In this document: piece by piece, positions 22,868-32,362 of the stretch | Position numbering within the stretch: position 1 is the stretch's first letter | Layout: every line of letters starts with the position of its first letter | DNA from: Cinclus cinclus | Taxonomy: Eukaryota > Chordata > Aves > Passeriformes > Cinclidae | Direction of reading: 5' to 3' | DNA: 64,000 bases | Assembly: GCF_963662255.1 (NCBI RefSeq) | Contig: NC_085046.1 | Span: forward strand, 18,450,809 to 18,514,808 | The notes under the pieces: generated by a model | What the model saw: only the letters and a program-made list of their open reading frames with translations | The model's database searches: none | What the model was told of the DNA's origin: nothing | Position numbers and translations under genes: made by a program

Positions 22868-25800
22868 GTAAGTGCTGTTAACATAAACTGTTCTTATGTA
22901 AAGTAAAAGGTGGACCAATGGTTTTTCTTTTTCAGCTTGTTTACTAAAAAATTCTTCATTTTCATATCACACATTTAATTCAAATAGTTGTCCATTGGAT
23001 TTTGGATATAGAGCTCTATTCTAGCACAGCTTAAACTTCCCTCTACTGCAGTACTTCTGTGTCCAAAGGTGGAGATTCTAATTGAAGCATTAAGAAAAAT
23101 ATGAAAATATTTTTACTAAATATTTGAGGAAAGTGTTTTGTCTCTCAGGAGTGAGAAATATGAGGTGCATTTCCCCATATGACAAAGTGAACAGCAGTTG
23201 TATTTGCAGGTTAGAAGAATACTGTGTGAGAAAAAAGAAAATCTGTAACATTCTGTTAGAGACTATGTGTATTGCTTAGGACTTGATGCAGTTTGCACTT
23301 CAAGACAAGGAAAACTATGTCCAGAGTTTCACCTGTGTGTAAAGGTGGAGAGTTGGTGCCTCTTTACGTGCTGGTGATGAGTTGATCTGTAGATCTGATG
23401 AGATTATTTCTGAATTGATGTTGTTTATCTAAAGATGCCCAATGTCTTTGGCACTTTAATAGGCAAATCAAAATCAAATATCAAAATGACTGTTTTCTTC
23501 TAATAGAACATTGTCTTCTGATAAATATGTGGCAAGACTTTGAAAAAACTTGAAAAGTGACCACCAAGCAGCAAACCCTTTGTAACTGCATTGTTCACTT
23601 TGTTACATTTGATGGGGCCTCCTCTGAGGCAGTTTCTATGTTTGTGACATGAATTTTCTGATTATTAGATGTTTTTTAAAAGTAAAGTTTGAAAATAATG
23701 TATAGATATGATGCTATGTTGTGTTTAAATGTTAGTTAAAATAGGAATTAGGGACTCTGGACACCTATTCTGATAGAATTTTGTTGTTTAGTGAATAGTG
23801 TTAAACACTTAATTTCTCACCAAATAAGGCCAGTAGAGAATTTCCAAAAAATTTTGAAAAGCTCATGTTTTCCTTGGAATTTTCTTCTGCTCAAATCATC
23901 ACTTCTCATCTTGTCATTTTGAGCCATAGTGCAAGCTATCATGTGTCCTAAATCCTGAAATACTTGGATATTGAATAGTTGAAACCTGCTGTTTGGGAAG
24001 CTGTTATTTTCTTGATTTGAGGGTTTTTTTTTGTTTGTTTGGGTTTTTTGTTATTATTTTTATTTTAAATTTCTAGTTAACAGAGACTTTGATTTCAATA
24101 ATAGTCACAGAAGGGAGAAGTCTAACTCCAATGTTTTTTCACAGTACATTTCAAAGTGAAGTAGAAAAATTGTGTACATTGTTCCTGCTGTTTTAGAAAT
24201 TCTAAATAGTGGTGAAGAGGCAAAAATCAAAGGTTTATCAGTATGCTAGTAAACACATTTGAACAAAAACCTACCAAGGGAAGTACAAAATGCATTAGTG
24301 GTGTAGTGCTATGATATAAGTAGCATGGCCTTTACCTTGCTAGTCTTTGTGTAGTGTTAATGTTTTACAAAAAGTATTTTATTACATACAGTGTACTTGA
24401 AATTACTTTAGTCTTGTATAATATTTATTACAGGTGTAGCATGCCAAATTTAAAGGCAATGTACAAGAATGTTTCAAATAACATGTCAGTGAGAGGGAAA
24501 TTATTTTGTGCAGTAAGAGGGAAATTGTATTGTGTGATTTACAAGAGTCCCAAAGGAAGGGTAAATTGCACCAATTTTGAATCCATTAGATTAAAATATT
24601 TTACATGTATTTTTGAATTTAGCCAGAAGAACTTGGGACAGCCTTAAAACCATTTTTTTGGGGCTAAACGAAACTGGAATGTGGAATGTGGAGCAAATTT
24701 ACAGTGAAAGAAACAGCAGGGCACCAAAATAATACATACACTACAACCAACCACACAAAAAAGTCCCTTGAATCATGTTCTGAAAGTGATCAGATTCTTC
24801 CAGATTACTTATGTAGGAGACAAACCTCAGAATGGTGTTTTCAAAGCCTAAAATACAAGGTGGTGACAGCCAAGGAGGTTGAGCTCATCTCACCTGTTGT
24901 GATGACTTCTTTGGAAGAAACCAAGGTCTCACAGAGTTTCCAAAGCAAGCCACAGACCCATGGACTGAAGCTGAATCTGAGCTGAGAGGCTACAAATAGC
25001 CAAGGACTTTTTAAAAAATTGTTTATATTGAGGGGCAGGCAGGGTTGGACACAGAACTGGGAAGAAGCAGCACTTTGGGAAGAAGATTGTATTTGTGTTT
25101 TTGTTAGTGTGAAATCTGTGAGGACACCCCTGTGGTATGTCAGTCAATACCACAAAGCTGGTTATTAAATTATTAAATTCAAGTAACAGACATTTTGAAG
25201 CATTTTAAGGACAAGTAGCACTGCCAATTCTTAAACTTACCTAATAGTCTCTATTAAAAGACCCTTTTTTTCTAGTGCTTTAGTATTTTTACCAGTCCTA
25301 AACTGTCTGGACTGAAATTTTCCATTCTTGGTCTGTACTTTGGGCTGGTTTGGTTTTATTTATTTATGAATTTCAGTCAAAGCAGCTTCCAAGTATGAGC
25401 TTAGAGAAAAACAAGTTGTTTTGTCAGTGCTGTGAAATTGGGCATTCTCTAGAAGTACCATGTCTTGAGAAGAAACTTGAAAATTAAATGTTAGGAAAAA
25501 AAAAAAGTAAATGAAGACAATACCTGCAAAGGCATCAACATTCCAGACAACTACATCCTCACCTGTATATCTGCATGTGTTTTTAGAGAACTTAAATGTG
25601 ACTTTGAAGCCATCCACCCTTTTAGGAACACCTAGAAAGCTTGGTTTCTGAAATGGACTGGTAGACTCCATAGAAAGTTAATCGTAAGACCAAGTCATTA
25701 TCAAAGTGGTGTGGATCTACAATCAGCATCCTAATTATCATGAAAATAGCCACAATCCCATGTGATGTAGTTTCTTACTGTAAAAATTTCAGTTCACTAG

Positions 25801-26031
25801 AATTGTTATAAGCACTCTCTGCTGCATTGCATCAAACAAGATACATTAGAGACTCTAGCAGACTGTTTTAGAAATGAAATATAACTGTTGCTTTTAAGGC
25901 CAGTGGTGTTTGTAGATGTGGTCTAGTAGTGCTGTGTGTGTAAGGGAGAGAGTATAAAGTGATAGATGTATTTTAGTGCCTGTCTCTCTCGTCTTTAAAT
26001 TGATAATATTTTTGTAATATCTGTTGTGCAG
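22868..26031 (+). other. NEBL: Intron w11-w12
   Basis: This 3.2 kb intron has a GTAAGT donor and the acceptor TCTGTTGTGCAG. ORFs of about 100 residues at 24.35-25.0 kb (plus) and 25.36-25.67 kb (minus) are not recognised. No repeat family was seen. Confidence 0.75.
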
Positions 26032-26124
26032 ATTAAATACAAGGAAGAAATTCGGCGTGCAACAACTATTTCTGATCCACCTGAACTAAGGAGAGTTAAG
26101 GAAAACCAGAAGAATATTAGCAAT
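26032..26124 (+). CDS. NEBL: Nebulette exon w12: short nebulin repeat
   Basis: This exon has 31 codons, phase 0. It starts IKYKEEIRRATTISDPPEL and ends RRVKENQKNISN. The acceptor TTGTGCAG is good. The donor AAT|GTGTGC is weak, keeping only GT and the +5 G of the consensus. The ISDPPEL and KENQKNISN cores match the mammalian nebulette repeat. In mammals I recall a second exon of this type two repeats later, and no such copy was found in this window. The weak donor next to a damaged w13 makes the splicing of this section uncertain. Confidence 0.9.
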
Positions 26125-26516
26125 GTGTGCCCCATTTCAATTTCTTGCACACTTCTCTCTGCCATATTGAATGTGTTTGTGTCTTGGGTGAATATGTCTG
26201 TGGTGTTTGTGCTACTTTCTGTTTGTTCACAAAGGCCTGTTAATCAATTAATGGCAAAATGATAATTCCTTAGCCTTGCACTTTGATTCATAACAATGAG
26301 AGTTAAGTATTCCTGTTGAAATAACAATTGTCTGTGTTTGAAATAGAAGAACTGCCAGAGAGTGACTACTAAGTATTGTATGGATAAATGGGATTGATTA
26401 TTAAGGAATGGTACTTTCCATCCAAATGCAATGTGCTCTTTAGTGGTGTCTAGCACATTTACGTATTTCTATTACTTGGAAATCTCTGTTGTAATATCTT
26501 CTGACATGTTTGCTAG
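26125..26516 (+). other. NEBL: Intron w12-w13
   Basis: This short intron (0.39 kb) has a GTGTGC donor and the acceptor CATGTTTGCTAG. Nothing else was recognised. Confidence 0.8.
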
Positions 26517-26609
26517 GTTCAGTACAAAGAGCAGCTCTGCAAAGCTACACCTGTGAGTGTCACCCCAGAGATGGAAAGAGTCAAGAGGAATCAAGAGAAT
26601 GTCAGCATG
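26517..26609 (+). CDS. NEBL: Nebulette exon w13: short nebulin repeat with GG donor
   Basis: This exon has 31 open codons. It starts VQYKEQLCKATPVSVTPEM and ends ERVKRNQENVSM, in phase with its neighbours. The acceptor TTGCTAG is normal. At the expected exon end the sequence is ATG|GGAAGT: GG where GT is required, with the +3 to +6 bases AAGT intact. Reading on meets a stop within five codons. Two in-frame alternative donors lie inside the exon, CCT|GTGAGT at 26553 and AAT|GTCAGC at 26601, giving 12 or 28 codons. Skipping also keeps frame. The intact frame suggests either a recent mutation, a polymorphism or an assembly error. VSVTPEM is shared with w14. Confidence 0.7.
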
Positions 26610-28597
26610 GGAAGTTGCTATCCTTAAATACTTGGTATAATTTTTGGGTCAAGAAGATGAGTACAAAATTCTGCTTCCTAAAGCTGTGCTTTTCCTTTAG
26701 TCATGGGGAAACTAATGTATTGTAATGTGTTGGAATTCAAGTAATGGAATTACTTGAAAACCTTTTTTTAGGAAGCAATTAGGAAGCTTGGTTTGGGAAA
26801 TGGCAAGTGAAGTGTCACACATTCTATTAAAGAAGTGGCTGCAATGCTTTGAGATGTTTTTCTCTTCCTTGGATATTTCCAGAAAATCTTGACCATTTTT
26901 TTTGTTTATTTTTTTAACAGAATATATTTTTCTTTTCTTTATAAAATAATTCAGCTACAGTTGTGCTCAAACTTCTGCTCTCCTACTTGTCTCCTTCTGG
27001 TTCCTCAGTAACCTTCTCAGCAGAATTTAGTGTTTAATGGCTGCTATAACCATTTGCAAGGGCACAGAGAAGAAGGCAAGGACTGGAGCATGCTTCTGCC
27101 TTCCTGCACTGATGAAGTTGTATCCTGTTAATGAGTCCATGGGATTCCAGGCACTCTCCTCAGTGAGTGCTACCATCAGCAGCCCTGGTTCATGGGTCCA
27201 CAAATAGCTGCAGTGTTTCCCTAGGGTGCTTTCTGCTGCATTCCCCAAAATAATTTTGAGTCACAGTTTTCAAGAATTCTGTCCCTCTAACTCAGCTGCT
27301 GAAATATTGTTGATATAGCTAGCCGTCCTAAAATATATTCTGTTAAAAACTGTTTTTCCAAGTAAATCAAGTCAGTCTGCATAGTTTTTCTGTCACACTG
27401 TTTACTCACGCAGTTGCTTACTTTTCACCAATTTTTGTATTGTACAAATTTCACTGGAAAGTTTAAATTCTTTTCAAGTCACTGGAACAGCTTTTAGTGA
27501 AGATTAACTTCAGCCATTTCTAGAAACATTAATTCTTGAAGAGTCATTTTACCTTTATAAAAGTTAATTTGCAAGCTTAATCCATAAGAAAGCTTACCAT
27601 AGTTTTTGTAAGACAAAATTAATTAATTAATTAGTTTTTCAATTGGAGTACATTGATGTGGACAGACCAAAATTGTGTTGTGCTTGAAGACAATAGGTGC
27701 CTTATTGCCACAGTGCACTGCAGAATTATGAGCATAATGTATTTATCTGCACAGTTAACCTTATCACTTAAACCCAAGAGCTTGCTTTTGTATGGAAGCA
27801 TTTATTTTGCATAAAAATACACGCATCAGTATCAATATGTTGCCAGAATCTGTTACTAAATATTTACCATATCTGACTTTCCAGCACATAGGGCCAGAGT
27901 AAACATTAGATTTCTTGGTCTGTCAATGCCTGTCACATCCTGTCCCCACTATCTGCTTTAGATCCTGATCCAGCCTCGAGTGTGCATTTGGTTAATGCAT
28001 TGTGTTTGGTTTTAAAGTGATAAAGGGGATATTCCTACAGTGCATTTAAATAAATGCACGGTGAAATTAGGCTAGATTCAACTGGCAGTTCAATTGCACC
28101 CTTGGTGTTTAATCACCTTTGAACATGTAGTATATAAAATTTAGAACATATATGGAGACCTATGGAATTTCTGTGTCATGACAAATATGTATTTACAGCG
28201 GACCTTCCTGAAATTCAGTTTTTCATGTGCTCTGCTTGCCTTTACTGCATTGTATGTGGCTTTACCCCATTTCAAATATGAGTTATTTCTCTGTAGAGCC
28301 AAGGACCAGCCTGGTAAATGCCAAGATACTGTGTGCATATGTGGGTATGTATATATATATATATATATATATACATACACAGAAATGCATTAATGAACAG
28401 CCTGTACAGAAAAAAAATAAATCAAGGTTATCTTTTAAAAATCAAGTTTTATAAACTTTAATAAACTTGAGATGTGTTTCAGCTTTTCAGTTGTTTCCTG
28501 GATGGTTTTTTAAATCATGCATTTTTTTATATAAAACAAGGAGATATTGCTATTCCTGAAATAGTATGAATATATGTTTTATTCTTTTAAATAATAG
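26610..28597 (+). other. NEBL: Intron w13-w14
   Basis: This 2.0 kb stretch includes the (TA)n microsatellite near 28.35 kb. I looked here for a further repeat of the ISDPPEL type, which mammalian nebulette has between the w13-like and w14-like repeats, and found none. The acceptor is AAATAATAG. Confidence 0.7.
28345..28380. repeat. (TA)n microsatellite
   Basis: About twelve perfect TA units are followed by a short CATACACA tail. The tract lies within the w13-w14 intron, about 0.2 kb before exon w14. It probably varies in length between individuals. Confidence 0.92.
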
Positions 28598-28690
28598 GTT
28601 CACTACAGAGAGCAGCCTGGCAAAGCTACTGCTGTGAGTGTCACTCCTGAGATGGAGAGAGTCAGGAAGAATCAAGATAATATCAGCTCG
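28598..28690 (+). CDS. NEBL: Nebulette exon w14: short nebulin repeat, GC donor
   Basis: This exon has 31 codons, phase 0. It starts VHYREQPGKATAVSVTPEM and ends ERVRKNQDNISS. It is clearly a duplicate of w13, sharing KAT, VSVTPEMERV and NQ-N at equal spacing. The acceptor is AAATAATAG. The donor is TCG|GCAAGT: a GC-AG intron whose +3 to +6 AAGT matches U1 perfectly, which is typical of working GC donors. I therefore expect it to be used, unlike the weak GC site of w3. An internal GCT|GTGAGT at the AV-S position is a possible competing in-frame donor. Confidence 0.87.
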
Positions 28691-30969
28691 GCAAGTCGTT
28701 TGAATCTTTTTGTCATTCAGATTTTTCAGTCATTGTAGAAATATAAACATGGATATGCTTTTCCTTTTACATTTGCTGTGTCAAAGAAATCCAGCTGCAT
28801 AATTCACTGAAGAGATACTGGTTTTATTCTTTGAGGACACGGACTGCATATATGTGCAACAAACATATTCAGGGTTGTCTGATTATTGCAAAAAAAGTAA
28901 GTGGTTGTGTTGGTAGTATTTTTCAAGGAGAGAGTCAGTAGAGGTTAGTCATTCTTTCAAGTATTTTTCTCTCTTGATACCAGATTTGAGTTACTAGATT
29001 GCAGGAATGAATTGCAGTAAAGAAAAAAAGGAAATGAGAATTCAACCTCAGTGCAAATATCTTTTTTTTTTTTTTTTTTTTTGTGGATCAGAGCGTGGAA
29101 GCGTCCCTTCCATTCTGGGACATGCCACCTGTGTTCGACCTGAGTAGTTCTTAATAGGTCCCATTGCTAAATACTAAAGAGTAAGATAATATATATTCCT
29201 TGGCTTTTATGGTAAAAGAAATGTAATTGCTACTGAAGTAGTGTAAGAAGCAGGAAACAATTCTATTAAGGAACAATGAAAAAATCCAAAAAGCCTGGTG
29301 AAGTAAAGATAAGACCAGTTATGTTGCACTCTGTCCTCAACACTGAAACAACATCAGTGGCAAAGTCACTGCATATGGTAAATAAGTTTCATGCAGAATC
29401 ACTGTGTCAGAAGAGAATTACAAGTAATGAACACTTTAGAACTGAGTGTAGGAGTGAAAAGTAGGTTGGATTTGTCAGGGAGTATGTCTAAGGACAAAGG
29501 AAGAGAATCTGACATTGTAACTGCATGTATCTTAATCATGTTCTTAAAATGCTCATGAATATTTACCAAAGTCAATTATTTTTGAGATGTGTAGTTGAAA
29601 ATCAGAAGAAAACTTCACAGCAATTCTAGACTTTAAATAATTTCTTAATTTGTGAAAATGAAATGTGCTTCACCATGTGACTCATTCACTTTGTTTCTCA
29701 AGATTTACAGAGATAAGTACTCCTCTATGTTAATGAGAAGTATAAAAATCAACCTATGTTGGCTGTAATTATTCTGTCCAGAAAATGCCTTATATTCAAA
29801 AGCATAGGTAGCTGAATGTATTTTCTAAGAGAATGTACTGTTTAATTAAGAAGGCTCTGAAGAATATGCAGTACCATATATTTTTGTTTCTCATACATTA
29901 CTTCCAACTTTTCTATGAAACACAGACACCAAGACATGTATTTTCATGGGTGTGCTTCCTTAGCCAATACATAATCTTAAAGAGGGTTAGACAGTTTCAG
30001 TACATGTTTTCTTTTTCTCATCACAAACACATTGTTGAAATAGATTTGCACAACTCATTCCAGAACTAATAGTTGGAGTGTGAATACATAGGTAAATCTA
30101 AAATATTAACTAAAACAGTGCACAGGTTACAGTGCAGTGTAGGAGCTAAGAGAGGCCATTGGTAGAAAAATTCAACAAGACAGAAAAAACTGTAAGAGTA
30201 CTCACTCCCAAAACAATAAGTAGGATCAGCTACTTTCACTATTTTAGAATTTTGAGTGGCTTTTTTTCTTATTATTTTTAACAGATAATTAACCTTACAT
30301 CTCTAGTAATCTGTAAAATGTCACAAAATATGCTAATCAGGAGAAATGTGATGTAAGAGATTTGGTACTGACTGATACACAAAACCCAGAGCCCAAATGT
30401 TCCTTTAGGAAACAAAATATTCAGATTCTTCCCAGATGCATTGCTTTGTGCTGCTAGGAAAGACTAGCTACTGAATGGGAGTAAGAAGCCTTCCAAAGGA
30501 TTAATTCTCTTGTAGGAATTGAATTCCCTGAGCTTCTCAGGTAATCCCAACGCGGAAACAGACTGAGAGCAGTCTCTGTGTCTGTCTCAGTAATAAGAAG
30601 GTATTTGTATCAGCCATACAAATATGCTTTAAGGATGTTCTAAGTCACACTGGTATTTTCATAGCACTTACCTTATTTTCCAGTTGATAAAATAGTGATT
30701 ACACTTATGTCATTCAAACAAATTTCAGCTTTTAAACAAATACTTTCTTTTGAGTAAGTGATTGATGGAATAAGTATGCCTTTTGTCCTTACCAATATAC
30801 AAGCTCATCTCTATCCTCACTGTGAAATAGTTTACTGGCACATGAATGCAAAGAAAGAAGAGAACTGTTGGGCATTGTGGTTTGGAAAGGTACTGTTGCA
30901 TGGTGTGATTCTCAACATCCTCCTACTGTAAACAAAAAATTCACCTGTGCTGTTGTTGCTGTTTTGCAG
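28691..30969 (+). other. NEBL: Intron w14-w15
   Basis: This 2.3 kb intron begins GCAAGT and has the acceptor TTGCTGTTTTGCAG. It contains a 21-base T tract at 29062-29082 followed by a CpG-bearing segment. No exon was found. Confidence 0.78.
29062..29082. repeat. Poly-T tract
   Basis: There are twenty-one consecutive T residues. The next 60 bases are less AT-rich than the surroundings and hold CpGs (GAGCGTGGAAGCGTCC). This could be the tail end of an antisense retro-inserted sequence, but no source RNA was recognised and no target-site duplication was found. Confidence 0.85.
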
Positions 30970-31074
30970 GTCAAGTACAGCAGTGATCAGAGGCAGATGA
31001 AAGGTAGACGTAGTGTCCTTCTAGACACACCTGAGCTAAGGCATGTCAAAGAAACACAAAACAACATCTCAATG
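30970..31074 (+). CDS. NEBL: Nebulette exon w15: nebulin repeat
   Basis: This exon has 35 codons, phase 0. It starts VKYSSDQRQMKGRRSVLLD, followed by TPELRHVKETQNNISM. The acceptor GTTTTGCAG is strong and the donor ATG|GTAGGG moderate. It matches the last nebulette-only repeat, which in mammals reads VKYTQDH-KQMKGRPS. SISM- and NISM-type endings are joined to VKYHEDF of w16. This is the last exon not expected in LASP2-type transcripts of the locus. Confidence 0.92.
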
Positions 31075-32190
31075 GTAGGGTGCTTTCTTCCTATGACTAG
31101 AGCGTTCTAAGGAATGGCACTTGACTTCCACTGGATTTTGCCTTCTATTAATATAGGTAACTAATGAGACTCTCTCCTCAGGTATGGAAGGAATATTTTC
31201 TTTGTACGCCTGTAGGGGAAGTGTTTGCTAACTGCATAGGAGTGTAATGAACATTTTCAAAATACTAATAAACAGTTTTCTAACAGTTAAATGTCTGTTC
31301 TTTTGGTTTTTATTTTCTTCAAAAATGTACACACATCGTTTGAGCATCACAATTTCACTGGATTAGGTGACACACTTCACCTTGTGCCTGTGCATGTTCC
31401 TGGTTTCTGCGTGACTTTGGTTCTTGGAATGAGTTGTTTTGTGTGCATCAGCTTGTGTGAGAATGTTTGTCAATTTAATTAATTGATGATTAAGTTATTT
31501 ATAATGTAAATATGCATAATCAGCAGTACTACCTTTATAACTCTTACTAATACTGGGGTTTTGTTCCAACACTGGTGCTGTAACACTTTGTACTCTAATG
31601 TCCTTTTTTTCCTATTTTTTTTAAAGCAGGCAGTTTAGAATAAATGTTGTTCTTTATGAAAATATATTTTTAAAGCCAGCTGATATATGATAAAAAAACA
31701 AAGCAAAACATACATTTTGTATAATACTGTGCAAGTAGTCAAAATTATCAGTGAATGAAAATGCTTGAGTTCTTTAGAACTACTACTACTGGAACATTTT
31801 TACTGACAAATGTATTTGTCTGCATCACTAGACAGCTATCCTGTCTTAGAGAAGAAGGGAATGGAACAGATGACCTCCTGAGGGCAGGGCTGTTTTGTGT
31901 CCTGTGTAATAGCAAGATGATGCTTTGCTGCTTAAGCTAGCACCTAATTCAGTGTCAATGGAAAAAAAAAATGCAAAATTGATAATAAAATACAAGGAAA
32001 ACTAGTTAAGGTGATAGAAAATACTCATCTGGCCATCCAGCCTATCTCATGTATATAACAATGCTGTTATGGTACAAAGTCAAAGAATATAAGTGCCTCA
32101 TAAACCAAGCGTATATGCATTCCTGCACAGAATAACCATTTGCTGCCAATTGCAACCTGGGGAAAAATGTAATTCTACTTGTTTTCCTAG
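31075..32190 (+). other. NEBL: Intron w15-w16
   Basis: This 1.1 kb intron has a GTAGGG donor and the acceptor CTTGTTTTCCTAG. No alternative first exon or other feature was recognised. Confidence 0.78.
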
Positions 32191-32362
32191 GTAAAATATC
32201 ATGAAGATTTTGAGAAGACAAAGGGCAGAGGCTTCACCCCAGTGGTAGATGATCCTATAACAGAGCGTGTACGGAAAAACACCCAAATTGTGAGTGATGC
32301 AGCATATAAAGGTGTGCATCCACATATTGTTGAAATGGACAGAAGACCTGGAATAATTGTTG
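32191..32362 (+). CDS. NEBL: Nebulette exon w16: last nebulin repeats, shared with LASP2
   Basis: This exon has 57 codons plus one base, starting in phase 0 and ending in phase 1. It starts VKYHEDFEKTKGRGFTPVV, followed by DDPITERVRKNTQIV. It then has the exact actin motif SDAAYK and GVHPHIVEMDRRPGIIV. The acceptor TTTTCCTAG and donor TTG|GTAAGC are strong. This exon carries the final complete repeat and the start of the last partial one. In mammals the same exon is used by LIM-nebulette (LASP2), joined there to the APVLPG linker exon. The phase-1 end is compatible with both w17 (making Asp) and w19 (making Ala). Confidence 0.95.

Noticed and set aside
28195..28220. TTTACAG followed by a Pro-Glu-Ile-like string as a remnant of the missing ISDPPEL repeat
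   Set aside because: Only a few residues resemble the repeat, the YK core is absent at the expected spacing, and the frame gives no NISN-like end.
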